Under the pieces are notes generated by a model. The model did no database searches and was not told the DNA's origin. It was given only the letters and a program-made list of their open reading frames with translations. From assembly GCA_947646735.1 (NCBI GenBank), contig CANTFK010000024.1:1-64000 (forward strand): a DNA stretch of 64,000 bases, in the 5' to 3' direction. Both the position numbers and the translations under genes were made by a program. Each line of letters begins with the position of its first letter. The stretch's first letter is position 1. Below, one piece after another: positions 1 to 10,848 of the stretch. Source of the stretch: Peronospora farinosa. Lineage: Eukaryota > Oomycota > Peronosporomycetes > Peronosporales > Peronosporaceae.

Positions 1-1728
1 CGATTCACTGGATGTCGGTAATGACATCGGCTCTCGTATAGAGCAAGTGAAGGTTGATGACCTTGTTAGTGAGGTCACTGGTACTAGTGACTCACTGGAT
101 GTCGGTAATGACATCGGCTCTCGTATAGAGCAAGTGAAGGTCGATGACCTTGTTAGTGAGGTCACTGATACTAGTGACCCACTGGATGTCGATATTGACA
201 TCGGCCCTCGCATAGGGCAGGTGAATGTCAAGGGATCGGTTGACCTTGGGGATGATGATATCCCAAGTACTTTGAAGAGTACGGTCTCGTCAATGAGACG
301 GCAGCGTCGCCAGATGGCGGCTGCGAGACGCAAAGCGTCTGTTTTATCGCATAGTAATGTCAGTGACTAGTTGTACACCCTGGTCAACGGAGTGACAGGT
401 GATGTAGATGGTGAGGTTGAACTTGAGGCCCTCCCATCACTAAATGTTTTTTTAGAGCTAGACGAAATGTCTGTGGATGAATTTCATCAGGCCTTGAAGG
501 CAGGTGCTCTATCCGATATGGTGGTCATTCGACCTAACCTCGAGCTGAACTCATCCTCGCTTGTCGATGAGACAGTCCTTGAAGATACAAAAGCGGCACT
601 AAGTGCACGTAGTGGGACATCTATTCTGAAGGACCCTTCAGATCCCTACTATCCTTTAGTAAAGGAATTCCAGGACGTGGTGTGTCACGATCCACCGTCG
701 GTTCTACCACCTGATAGGGGTGTACGTCATGAAATTGACTTGGTTCCCGGAACCAAATACTGCGTAACACGGCAGTGGCCTTTACCAAAAGAACAGTGTG
801 ACGTCATTGACGAGTTCTTTCGTGCAAAGCACGCGGCGGGCATGGTGCGCGAGAGTAAATCTCCGCACTCGACACCCACTTTCTGTGTTAAGAAACCGAA
901 TGGTAAATGGCGTATCGTTCATGCTTATAATAAGCTCAATGCAGCCACTATACGTGCACAGACGCCAATACCTAGAAAGGATGTTCTTCAGAACAATATG
1001 GTCGGTTGTACCATGTACAGTGCGCTCGACTTAGTCGATGGTTATTATCAATTGCTCATGCGAGCTAGTGATATTCCGCTTACTGCTGTTAGTACTCCGA
1101 GCGGTATGCTCTGGGAGTGGTTAGTGATGACCCAAGGGCTATCTAATGCTCCGGCTACGTTTAACCGTTTGGTGACGCACTTGTTTCGACCCCATCGAAG
1201 TTATGCACAGACGTACTTCGATGACATTTTTGTCCATAGTCGAGCTGAACATGGGCGGTCAGATATTGAGAACCATATTGTTCATTTACGAGCTGTGCTC
1301 GAGTTATATGCTAATGCATCTAAGTGCATCTTCGGGACCGAAGAGATTCCCTTTCTAGGGTGCTTCATTGGGAAACGGGGCCTACGAGCGGATCCCGCCA
1401 AGATCAAAGCCATAGTCGATGGGGCTGTTCCACAGTCTCAGAAGGACTTGCGTAAATGGCTTGGCCTTGCCAATTACTTACACAAGTACAGCGAGAATTA
1501 CGCTGATATGGCTCGGCCGTTATCCAATCTCCTTAAAAGGATGTGGAATGGTGTTGGCACGCCGAACACGAGGATGCTATTCAAGCGGTGAAGGATAGCC
1601 TTTTTCATGATCCTATTTTGGCTTTGCCAGACCCTGATCGACCGTTTAGCGTCGTCTGTGACGCGTCGGATTTTGCCATTGGCAGTGCTCTGTTACAAAC
1701 AGATGATGAAGGCTTGTTGAGCGCGTAA
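1..1728 (+). pseudogene. Element A pol: linker, reverse transcriptase, start of RNase H
   Basis: The frame is open from the window edge to an in-frame TAG at 368-370, then open again to 1591. The RT is recognisable by [33 protein letters not shown] and the catalytic YFDD at 1214-1225, followed by the [10 protein letters not shown] thumb block. A frameshift near 1540 moves the reading into a second frame up to 1728, which carries the RNase H start (FSVVCDASDFAIGSALLQ). After 1728 the RNase H is too decayed to read. In the family this protein copies element RNA into DNA; here it is broken by at least one stop and one frameshift. Confidence 0.85.
6..236 (+). repeat. 87-bp tandem repeat in element A pol linker
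   Basis: A unit of 87 bp (29 codons) starts at 6, 93 and 180 and is repeated about 2.6 times. Each unit encodes VDDLVSEVT followed by a D/S/T-rich stretch. The unit length is a multiple of three, so copy-number change keeps the frame. It lies upstream of the RT domain, where Ty3/gypsy polyproteins have a poorly conserved linker. Confidence 0.85.
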
Positions 1729-2285
1729 TCGCTTTTGAATCTCGCCAGCTGAAAGCTGCAGAAAAGAACATTCAGTTCATGACAAAGACCCTGCGATAAT
1801 GTTAATGCTCTTGTCAAATTCTGAGTTCATCTGCTGGGCTCAAAGCACTTTGTGATCGATCACCGATCAACGCGTCGTTACGCACAGAGGCTCAGTTCCC
1901 CCATTCTCGCAGAGAATGGCCAGATAACTGTCATTCTTTGCCGAATATAGTACAGGGGTAAAGTATGAGCCTGGCGAGAAAATGCTTTGGCTGATCACCG
2001 TTTGTCACGCAGACCTGAGTATGAGCTTGCTCATGTTACGAAGTTGTCGTCTTCGATCTTTGATCTAATTCGTACAGCTTACGTTGAAGACTATCATTGT
2101 GTAGGCTTTTGGCAGTGACGAGTTAAATAATCGGACGGTAAATTGTCGGCACGATTACGTGCGAGCCTTCATCGATATTCTATCGATGAAGGGCATTGTA
2201 ATATCAATAAAGATGTTAGCGGATCCTCCGCAAATCGTGGTATTCTTCGCGGCGAGGATCTGAGGCATCATTATTCTCTAAGAAG

Positions 2286-3400
2286 TGCATGACACCGCCA
2301 TCGGGGGTCATTTAGGTCGTGAAAAGACCTATGGGGCAGTATCTCCAAAGTTATTTATGAGCTAAATTATATAAATAGGTGTTTCTATATGTGCGTACGT
2401 GTAAAACGTGTCAACAGGTGAAACCCTCGCCCCATTCAACAGCGCCGCTATTTAGTTTGCCTATTCCACTGGGTGCTGGGAGTCCATTAGTATGGACTTT
2501 GTATTTGGCCTACAGAAAGATTCGCACTTGAACAATAATTATTGTGGTCTATATTGACCGCCGATGAGGAAAATCAATAACTTAGCGGCTGTCGCAGATT
2601 CGATCGATGGTGTTGGTACAGCGGAGCTGTTGCTCGATAGCGTGTTTCGCCAACATGGCTTGCCAGTGGCAATTGTTTCTGATCGTGATCCTCGTTTCCC
2701 TGGTAAATTTTGGAGATCCGTCTTTTACGTGCTGGGGACCCGTTTGGACATGTCCACCTTGAATCATCCACAGACTGATGGTCAAGCCGAACGCGTAGAT
2801 CGCGTTGTTGAAGATATCCTACGCAGCGTTTTTAATGGCAATGCCTAAGCGATGGAGCGCTATGCTCCATGTAGTTGAGGTTGCACTCGATAATTTCGTG
2901 CACGCCTCTACCGGCTACACTCCATTCTATGTCAATGGTCTCCACACCTACGCGTTCCGTTAACGCTACCGCAAAGTGGTTCGGACTTGGTGGGAGAAGG
3001 TTGCCGATCGGCTTGCTGATGTCAGCCCTATTACTGTTAAGAAACAGGCAAATGCGTTTCTCGCAACGCCACTAATGTCTTACGACATGTGCAAGATGCA
3101 ATGGCTGATAGTCAAGATAAACAAAAGGAATATGCAAATGCGAAAGGCAGAGGTTGTGAAACCAATGATTATGAGGTCGGAGATCAAGTATTATTGAATG
3201 CTCAAAATCTACCTACCAATGTCATGACAGTATCCGCTGTCTTTAAGACGAAAAAGGATCCGCGCTTATCGGACCCTTTACGGTCATTGCCAAGAAAGGC
3301 ACACGCTGTGCCAAGCCAATTGCCGCCCCGGTTGCGTGACATCCTGTGTTCTACGTCAGCATCGCAGAAGCCGCATTGAGAGCCGTCTAAATAGACACCA
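2286..3400 (+). pseudogene. Element A integrase remnant
   Basis: The zinc-binding region is recognisable near 2286-2440 (H..GGHLGREKT, then CKTCQQVKP). The catalytic core is open from 2564 to 2848 and shows the second Asp in IVSDRDPRF and the Glu in HPQTDGQAERV. Downstream pieces in other frames (FVHASTGYTPFYVNG near 2895, and an ATPLMS..M..MQW..VK block near 3070-3130) are the usual integrase C-terminal region. Several frameshifts and stops separate the pieces, so no product is expected. Confidence 0.75.
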
Positions 3401-3559
3401 TGAAGCAAGCGCATAGGCCATTGGCATTGTCGCGGGACGAAGCATCTGCGCCAACATGTCAAGCTGACCCCACCAGATTCAGCTCTTCCGGGGACTCGAG
3501 GCGATAATTAATCGAATGCACAGTCTCAAGGAGAGACTGCGCAAAAAAGGTAGCTCGGC

Positions 3560-3913
3560 ATGAGCTTGTGTCCGGTATACCGTCCCCCTCCGGCTTTGCT
3601 TGATGGACAGAACCTTCAGTTCCATGTTGAATGCTGTTGCAGAAACGTCGCCGCCCGTGGTCAAAGGCAGTATCTGGTGAAGTGGCGGGAGTTATCCCGA
3701 GTCGTGGAATTCGCAGGGGCTTGGGAACACCCTTCGGCAGGACTGCCCGCGCCGTGGACGTTTTTGGGCGTCGTCAGCACCGTTTGCCTGTTGGCGCTTG
3801 GCACTTCCTCTTTGGCAATGGTGAGGGTAGGCGGGTTAGCGACCTTGGCCTGTCGTGGACTCGCGGCTACGGAGGTAGCCGAAACATTGGGCTGCTGGGT
3901 AGCAGACGCATAA
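3560..3913 (+). pseudogene. Element A chromodomain end of pol
   Basis: A short open frame encodes a block starting PPPALLDGQ and continuing with QYLVKWRE and AGAWEHP. This matches the chromodomain pattern (aromatic-LVKW-G/E ... W-E-P) that ends chromovirus integrases and reads histone marks during target choice. It is too diverged to judge whether the aromatic cage is kept. The sequence after about 3727 in this frame looks unconstrained. The opposite strand of the same stretch carries the end of the antisense frame described next. Confidence 0.6.
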
Positions 3914-4680
3914 TGCGTTCGTTGAGACTTCAATTTTCCCCGGGCCTTCAATTTAGCTTAATCGTAACGCATCTTCCGCTCGAGTCGAACATCTGCCACA
4001 TCGGCGCTTGCCCGTAGGACCCACATGCTGCTTAAACGTCGCGCATAATGCGCCCAGCGGCTGAAAGCCGTGTCTTCTTCGTCCTTGGTTTCCCCCGCGA
4101 ACAGAAGGATGGGAACACCCTTTATTGGAGGAACTGGCGCACCGCGCACTTTCCTGTTAAGGCGTGCCAAGTATTGGCTTTGTGTAGTGATGTGGGGTTC
4201 CAGATATTGTTGTCGAAGTGCCGTGCGCGTGGCAACATCCTCAGGTGAAATGGCCTCAGGCCCAATGGTTATACTAAAAAGGGAATGCCCAGACGCTTTC
4301 TTTAGGCGTTCTATCACCGTAGGTGGCTTGAACCTGTACTGTCGGTGGTCCTGCAGTCTCGTAATATTCTTCGTCCGGCGCTTGGCGCCTTCCTCTTGGT
4401 CGATGGTCTGCTGTTGCCGCTCGTCGAGTGGGTTGGTAACCGTTACCGTTGATGATACGTCAGGCGGGTCACGTAACGCTGTTAGCGCATCTGCAGCACC
4501 ACGTTCAGGGAACGGATTCGGTGGATTCGATGACTAGTGTCATCTTCACCCGTGAGGGTTGCTTAAGGGGATCCATCAGGTCCCACAAAGACGGTGTCAC
4601 TTTCGTAATCAACCGCTTCGTCAGGGTCACCTTTGATAAGGTTCCGTAGAGTCTGTGACTCACTGCCAGGAGGCGTCATG
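3661..4680 (-). pseudogene. Antisense reading frame at the 3' end of element A
   Basis: A reading frame opposite to pol starts with ATG at 4680, about 95 nt inside the polypurine tract and 3' LTR, and runs back towards pol. It is open to a stop near 4570, then continues in other frames as a 119-residue segment (4317 to 3958) and a last segment (3951 to 3661) that overlaps the chromodomain on the other strand. The protein is charged near the start (DPDEAVDYESDT) and then holds a block with EDVATRTALRQQYLEP and QSQYLARLNRKVRG. That block resembles by eye a block in the antisense frame of element C. I do not recognise a known domain. The element's own gag would lie upstream on the other strand, so this is an additional gene. 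Confidence 0.5.
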
Positions 4681-4790
4681 CTGTGTGATGTGAACAAACC
4701 GTGAGGTTTTAAGTGTTCGCTAAAGCACTACCTCTATGAGGAAAATTGTCGAGTGACATTCTATGGGAACGTCAGTCTGGTGGGGGAGGG

Positions 4791-5428
4791 TGTAACGGGG
4801 TTACACGACGGTTGTAGCGTCTTTCCGAGAGTTTACGGTTAAACTCCCTTTTGTATTGCATATAATGCATTATTATACTTCTCTTTAGAGAGGTATTAAG
4901 TATGAGCGTTAAGATACGGTATTCGGTAATACCGTATCTTATCGATTGAGATTCGATAAATCGATAACGCTGTACTAAGTACATCATACACAGATGTTTA
5001 GACGATACGTCGTCCAATAGCAAAGTCTGCATATAATAATTACTATTATAGTAATTAACCTAGTGTAGTGTACTTAGAGTAGGACTATTCATAAAATCTT
5101 AAAGCATAAATAAAATCAGTTCTCCTTTTGAGTTTAAGATCGCAAGTCGTTCTGACTTGTTCTCTTGTGCACTTCGTGCGTTGGTTCTCTGAACCTTAAA
5201 GCTTCTAGCTTGTTCTTGCACTCTGTGCGTTGGTTCTCTGAACCTTAAGCTTATTGCTTGCTGACTAAAAGTCTCTCCTACTTCCTTAGAACAGGGTGAC
5301 TTTAAGTCGTTTAACTAGTTTCTTAGAGCTAAGTGGCTTTTAGCCTTAACTCTATTTAGTTCCCTAGAACTAAGAGGCTTCCAGCCGAAAGTCTTCCTCT
5401 GACTAAAGCGCTGTGCAGCTCAGCTACA
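4791..5428 (+). repeat. 3' LTR of element A
   Basis: The LTR starts TGTAACGGGG at 4791 directly after a polypurine tract (GGTGGGGGAGGG, 4779-4790). A TGTA...TACA pairing puts the end at 5428, but no second copy exists in the window to prove it. It contains duplicated blocks (GCGTTGGTTCTCTGAACCTTA occurs at about 5178 and 5227). A gag coding fragment begins directly after it, so this LTR may also serve as the 5' LTR of a second copy. Confidence 0.6.
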
Positions 5429-5437
5429 GCGTGGCTC

Positions 5438-6090
5438 GTCAGCGTGGCTCGTCAGCGCGAGTGCCCTCGTCTGTGAACACGCCGGCAGCCGTCGAAGAAC
5501 CGTCCGCCCGCGAAAGAGGCGAGGCGACTGATGAAAAGAGATTCGCGGCCCTCGCCGCAGACTAACCGCCTGGCAAAGCTCGAGTCTTCGCAGCGCGTTT
5601 GGTACGAAGACAAGAGGATGCTTGGAGCTTCGAGAGCGGCATGTTGCGTCCAAGCTTGGAGCGAACATGCGTGGACGCCCCATGGCCATAGACGCGCTTG
5701 GGCCGCTGAAGGAGAAGCTAGAAGCACCTCGCGTGCGCGCTCGTTGCCCTGATAAAGGCGAGTCTAAGAACGCCTCGCTCGCGCCGCCGCGCGGACAGCC
5801 GTCAACTCAGTATTGCATGTCGGCACGAGCAATCGAGCCTATGGCCGCACCGCGTCAAGAAGCGCCGCCACCTGCGACGCAAACGGCGGCAGCGATAGGA
5901 AACTACGTAATGCACACCCCGAGTCAGCGAAAACTCAACATTCGCACATTCGATGGGACGGAGCTTTACAAAGGGCTCGGGAGCGGGTTCTTTAATTTGG
6001 GGACGCACCTTCATGCGCGCCGTGAGCCTCGCTGAAGCGATGTGTGGATTCTCGTGGACGGAGGACGTGAAGGACCCCTGCATCATAACA
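5438..6090 (+). pseudogene. Gag fragment of a second gypsy copy downstream of LTR A
   Basis: GC-rich sequence encodes, in shifting frames, a Pro/Ala/Arg-rich N-terminal region and then the block NIRTFDGTELYKGLGSGFF near 5937-5996. A frameshift leads into FMRAVSLAEAMCGFSW and EDVK. I recognise this as the capsid-like Gag of oomycete Ty3/gypsy elements, where this block precedes the LSG.A..Y motif. The match ends near 6090 and the sequence becomes AT-rich. No zinc knuckle or pol follows. Confidence 0.6.
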
Positions 6091-6528
6091 TTACAATAAT
6101 ATTATAATATATGTGCTAGCAAACCCCTTCGACCATGCGTAGATATAATCGAGATGGCAAACTGACATGGCGCGGATTGTATAGGAGTAGTAAGAGACGC
6201 AAAATAGAGTGTTGAGCCTGGAGAACATTACGTTGTGCACGAGGCTGTTTCCAAACGGTTCCTATCTTGACGATATTGAAGGCGTGCCATTAACAAGTGA
6301 CAAAGACAAAAAGTAGATTGCCTACCTGATTGTGTGTTTCTACAAAGCAGCATGTCAGCGTTCATGTACGCGTACCATACATGTACTGGTGGACAATTGG
6401 ATTTCTAGCGATTAATAGTTTTTGTCTCTCAGGTTCAGCCAAATCAAAGCTGGTAAAGAGGATAATGTGGTATTTCAAGTTATGCTCAAACATAACTCCA
6501 GCCAGTTATACCGTTTTCTTTAATTGTG
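6091..6528. other. Intergenic, no feature recognised
   Basis: The sequence is AT-rich at its left end (about 6086-6115) and has only short open frames without coding character. I see no RNA gene or repeat here. Confidence 0.4.
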
Positions 6529-7492
6529 ATGGCGACTGAGAAACGGCGCAATATGGTGCTGCATTTTGAATTGAACCGCCCTGTCATCATGTCGGATGCT
6601 GCTGGTGGTTGTAGCACGTTCGGTTGCCGTGCCAAAGAACCTGTTCTCAGTACTGCGTTGCCCAATGGATGATAAAGAGGCTTTGGAGCTACGATTGAGC
6701 CTGGTATCAGCCTGCAAAAGAGTATGCTCCCGTTCTCGTGTCCGACAATCACTTTGAGACGTGATGCAAAAGCTCCATTTACTTGACGGAAAACAACATG
6801 AAGCTACCAAGCAATTGGCTGTAACGTATCCAAGTCTCGACTACAGGAAGCGTGGAGTCAAGGACGGTACTACTTGTTGCCATCATTTTGCAATTTCTAT
6901 CTTACTTTACGTCCCTCGAAGTGACGTAAGAGGAGCTCAATGTGACGCTTGTGTTTCGTACTCTTGGTGACGATGTTGTAGAGGTTGTACAGGAATTGGA
7001 TCTCCTTGTAGACGGTCACCACCTGATCGGACTTCCAACAATGGCAGACCATTTCCGTCTCAAGCTACAACCAAGTGCTCGTTGTGTTGCTACGTTCTAC
7101 CGTGATGGATCTGAAGCTGACGACACGGCTTTAGCTTTGGGCACACTCATCAAGGTACCATTCTCCACCAAGCTCGCGAAGGAAGGGGCCTACTCACCCA
7201 ACAACTGAGAGTGATTTCCGAATACTAGTCTATCCAGGAGACGCCTGAAGGTATGCTTGAAGGTGCTAGTATACTGGCACTTCGTGACTACTAGGAGTGG
7301 TGGAGCGCCCACGCCGAAAATGGCCAGTATGGAAAATTGCTGCTTATTGATGAAGACAAGGCAGTGATGAACGGCGATGTCGCTGTCGTTTTGACTATCA
7401 CGTCGAGGCAAAGCACTCTCACAGTGTGGACGTGCGTGACATGCGTTCAGGAGCTTCTGTGGGCTTTGAAAAGTTGTGGGAAGTATTTATAG
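6529..7492 (+). pseudogene. Decayed conserved oomycete protein (HAD-like N-terminal motif)
   Basis: ATG at 6529 opens a frame with MVLHFELNRPVIMSDAAGG, which resembles the FDxNxT..GD-type N-terminal motif of a conserved oomycete protein family that I associate with HAD-like hydrolases. The frame is lost after about 6610. Further in-register pieces follow: a 6942-7208 frame with TLVFRTLGDDVVEVVQEL and FYRDGSEADDTALALGT, then a third frame with EWWSAHAENGQYGKLLLIDED near 7292-7355, interrupted by a TAG. The order and content fit one gene broken by several frameshifts. The family assignment is from memory and no function is claimed. Confidence 0.45.
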
Positions 7493-7654
7493 TGGATAGA
7501 GCTTTTGCAACCATCACGGAGTTAAAATTAATTCATTCGCTGTTCAAGATGTACACGGTGTAGCTTTGCTATGTCGACAGTGACTTGGGGCAGGAGAAAC
7601 TTGACAGAGGTTTGTGTCTCAGACCTAGCTGATGATTTGCTTATTGTATTTTGC

Positions 7655-8560
7655 TTATCGCTTGCGCCAACCTTTTTCTTCGAGACCTCGTTTTCGGTGC
7701 CGTTTTTTCCTCTTCGAAGTCAGTTGTTCTTCCTCCTGCTCAACGTTTCTCGTCTTTTTATTCTCCTCATCATCATCTTCTTTTCCGCGACTGAGAAAGA
7801 GCCTCACTATCGCTATGCTCTTCTTCGTTGCCATTACCCGTACTATCGGTGGCCGCCGCTGCTGCAGCAGCAGCACCTCGTCGTTTTTTGTTGACGTGAG
7901 CTGATACGTGTTGCTGGCAATAAGGGTCGACACCTGCGTGCCGGGGTATGTTTTGCTGGAGATTTGGTCGTTTTACTTTCTTCACGTAAATTCGAGTCTA
8001 CTTCAGAAGCAGAGGCGTCAAGACTTTCCAAGCCACTCACTTCCTTGCTCGCAGACGCAGCAGATACAGATGCGACGCGCATGCATTTTCGAGAGTTGCG
8101 CGAAGAAAGAGAGGGAGCTGCAGAACCCGTACTATCACTGGCAATACCCGTGCGTTTTCGGATTCGCTTTGACGCGCGTTGGTGTAAAACGATTCAGGGT
8201 CAAGAAATTCTTCGTTGGCTGTCTTACTTCTCGACGCGTGAGATTTAAAGCAGTGGCCTTCATTGCTTGATCATCGTTCTCGTCTGCGAAACTCTTTTCT
8301 ACCATGTCGTTATTGCTTTCTCATTGCAAACAGCTTCGTTCTCTTCTTTACGAGCCGCAGCCTCCATTTCCGCTTCAGCGTCTTCGCAAAGTGCAGCAAT
8401 TCCACACCCTTTCGTCTCGCTTCAGGCTACTCGCGATACTCTCCATCCGTCACCACATGCTGACAAAAAAGATAAATCGGTTCTGCAAACTGCATCCACT
8501 CAAAAATCACACCTTCTGCAACTCGCAACTCGATCCTTTATCTTTGTCAAGTTCACATGC
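7655..8560 (-). pseudogene. Decayed low-complexity charged protein gene
   Basis: Read on the minus strand from about 8560, coding-like segments follow one another in alternating frames: AEGVIFEWMQFAEPIYLF and CQHVVTDGEYRE, an in-frame TAG, an Ala/Glu-rich helix (CEDAEAEMEAAARKEENEA), FADENDDQAMKATALNLTRR, a Ser/Arg-rich stretch with KRIRKRTGIASDS, then an Ala run and acidic/basic clusters (KEDDDEENKK, KRKKRHRKRG). The composition suggests a nuclear, disordered protein. At least four frameshifts or stops separate the pieces. I cannot name the family. Confidence 0.35.
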
Positions 8561-8618
8561 TTCTCATCTTTTTCAGCCTACTTCTCTCCTTTTGTCAGTG
8601 TAAAGTAACTTCTTATAA

Positions 8619-8655
8619 CTAAACCCTAAACCCTAAACCCTAAACCCTAAACCCC
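8619..8655. repeat. Interstitial telomeric repeat, (CCCTAAA)5
   Basis: Five tandem copies of CCCTAAA occur without interruption and end in CCCC. The unit is the Arabidopsis-type telomere repeat (TTTAGGG on the other strand), which is also the telomere unit known from Phytophthora. The tract is far too short for a chromosome end and is embedded in unique sequence. A single AGGGTTTA follows about 13 nt later in the opposite sense. Confidence 0.9.
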
Positions 8656-8743
8656 AAAGCTTTAATCTTAAGGGTTTATTTGACTAGCTACTTAGTATAT
8701 AAAGAAAAAAAGAGATACTCGATGATATCGATATTGGCCCCTC

Positions 8744-8909
8744 TCACAACTCACTCATGGATCTGTCTAACACTTCATTAATGATTTTCCTGATACGCTC
8801 GATGCTCTTTTCATCTTCCACACAAGACAACATCTCAATAGTGGATGCCCATTCCTTCATAGCTCTCGCTTTCTCCACCGACGCATCGAAAGCCCCACCT
8901 TTTTTTTAA
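8744..8909 (-). pseudogene. Possible C-terminal coding fragment, unidentified
   Basis: A minus-strand frame ending in TGA at 8744-8746 encodes a regular, charged helix (DASVEKARAMKEWASTIEM and DEKSIERIRKIINEVL). It has the look of the end of a real protein, but it is short, has no clear start and breaks at an A/T run near 8900. I do not recognise it. Confidence 0.25.
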
Positions 8910-9023
8910 CGTGCTACTTAAAAAAGCTGCTCAATTCCAACTTCTACTGGAGGCTCGGAAGCTTCCAAAGGTGTTGTAGCGCATTTTGGCACGAGATCTT
9001 TGTTCGAGGTTCCCAGTGCGAGA

Positions 9024-9284
9024 CCGGGATGGAAATAAACTCGCTTTTTCTGACCGTCGCGTACGGAGTGTAGTGGGGCACCCTCCGACTATACTGATAA
9101 CAGTATAGTAACTGATAACAGTATAGTAACAGTATATTAACTGATAACAGTATAGTAACAGTATATTAACTGATAACAGTATAGTAACTGATAACAGTAT
9201 AGTAACTGATAACAGTACAGTCGGAGGGTGCCCCACTACACTCCGTACGCGACGGTCAGAAAAAGCGAATTTATTTCCATCCTG
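9024..9284. mobile_element. Foldback (long inverted repeat) element, about 260 bp
   Basis: Two inverted arms of about 68 bp, at 9024-9091 and 9217-9284, match almost perfectly (about three mismatches seen by eye). They contain GTGTAGTGGGGCACCCTCCG and its complement. The space between them is a tandem array built on an 18-bp unit (ACTGATAACAGTATAGTA) and shorter variants. There is no coding capacity. The structure fits a MITE or foldback element; I could not identify a target-site duplication. Confidence 0.75.
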
Positions 9285-9496
9285 GTCGTCAGGATTATGA
9301 TAACATTATAGTCTACTATCACTGATGACAGTGAAAGCAGGTGCCTCAATTACCTCACCTATACATGAGCAGAGGAAGTCAATCAACTAATGAAACGCTA
9401 AGATGAGAACAAACAAAAACTGTATATATTATAGTTAATTATTTAATAAAACTAATCTGTTATAATCTATGTTAACTATATTAAACTACAACTATG
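9285..9496. other. AT-rich spacer
   Basis: AT-rich sequence between the foldback element and LTR B1 with runs of ATTA and TATA. No gene or repeat is recognised. Confidence 0.4.
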
Positions 9497-10848
9497 TGTG
9501 GCGAAGTGAAGGAGTGAATTTCGCAAAGTGTGATCGCATATTTTCGATTAAGTCCGAAATGGCCAATATTAATGAGTCGCGATCTCGTGGCCAATATTGA
9601 TGAGTCGCGATCTCGCAGAAGGTTTCAAGTCGATGTCAAATAGGATGGAAAACAGTGAATGGTGTAGTTTGCAGTTCTATGTGGGTTCAAATATGGCCTA
9701 GGAACTACGCTATTGCGATCTCCAGTATTTCCGATGGCGATCCGCGTGAACGCGGTCGCTAAGGAGGAAGATGGGTACATCCAAGCATGTGGAAGACGGT
9801 CTGGTGTGGATCACGTCGCTATGGAGGACTGGAATGGTGGATATGACATGTCACATAGATGATCTATCTCACATGACCTGAGAAACGGTGAAGAGGACAA
9901 GTCGTGATCCGGCGGATCGCGATCCGATGCTAATTATTTAGTATCGCGATCCGATACTAATTATTAATTATCATTTTAGTACCGCGATCCGATATTAATT
10001 ATTTAGTACCGCGATCAGGTACTAATTATTAGTATCACGATCCGATATTAAATATTTAGTACCGCGATCCGATATTAATTATTTAGTACCGCGATCTGGT
10101 ACTAATTATTTAGTACCGTGATCTGGTACTAAAATGGTATTATATCCGAGTGAGGTAGCGATCCAGATCGCGGCTATATTGGAGTGGACCACATTAAAAG
10201 ATCTGATTTCTCCGAAAGGGCGATACGTGGTAACAGATCCTGAGCTACAGATAGTCAAGATCATAGGTTTTGGTATTTGATTGGTTAACATTAACAGAGT
10301 TCAATTTGCTTCTAAGTACACGTGTAGACTTCTCTTCCGGGCTGGATTCTTTGGCCTCCCGACGTCTCAAGGAAGTCTACCTACTACGCAAGTCATATCC
10401 CTGGATTGTTTGGCCAGGGATTGCAAGAATTCTCAACAAAACAAATCAAGCTGCGATTGGACGCAGAGGACTAAGAAGTCCAGATACAAGATCGCGAGAC
10501 GGCTCAAGTGGTCAGAAGATCAAATATAGCAAGCGGATCAAGTATCTACATTTTTGGACAAGGCGATCTCAAGGGAGATCAGGGCGACTCAAATAGAGCA
10601 CCCCAAGAACAACTGCGATCGTGTGAGGAATTCCACTCGATCGCCCCCCCACCTATCCCTAACACAATCAAGTTCAACATCGACTCAAGTCTACCGAGAA
10701 GAGAGCAACACGCCCTACCGACGGGTACACAAGGTGAGGAAGGAATTGCTTTACACGGAACGGAGTACCCCCTCCGATAGTCGGTCGTCTGGGCGCCAGT
10801 GGAGAGTTGGAAACGCATCAGCAATTTTACGAATCCCACTCCACCACA
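9497..10848 (+). repeat. 5' LTR of B1 with internal tandem array
   Basis: The LTR starts TGTGGCGAAG and ends CCACCACA and is followed at once by a primer-binding site. It is homologous to the two B2 LTRs. Between about 9905 and 10140 it contains a tandem array of a unit of roughly 26-30 bp that alternates CGGATCGCGATAC with TAATTATTTAGTAC-like AT-rich parts. Copy number of this unit differs between LTR copies and accounts for their different lengths (1352, 1442 and 1267 bp). Confidence 0.85.

Larger units (their letters stand above)
1..5428 (+). mobile_element. Ty3/gypsy chromodomain retrotransposon A (3' part)
   Basis: This is the 3' part of a decayed Ty3/gypsy element whose 5' LTR and gag lie outside the window. 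Read left to right it holds a protease-RT linker, reverse transcriptase, RNase H, integrase and a chromodomain, which is the Ty3/gypsy chromovirus order. These are followed by an antisense reading frame, a polypurine tract just before 4791 and a 3' LTR. Frameshifts and stops are spread over all of pol, so it cannot be autonomous. Its RT resembles that of element C in this window (shared ALDL.DGYYQ.LMR and [12 protein letters not shown] blocks). Confidence 0.85.
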
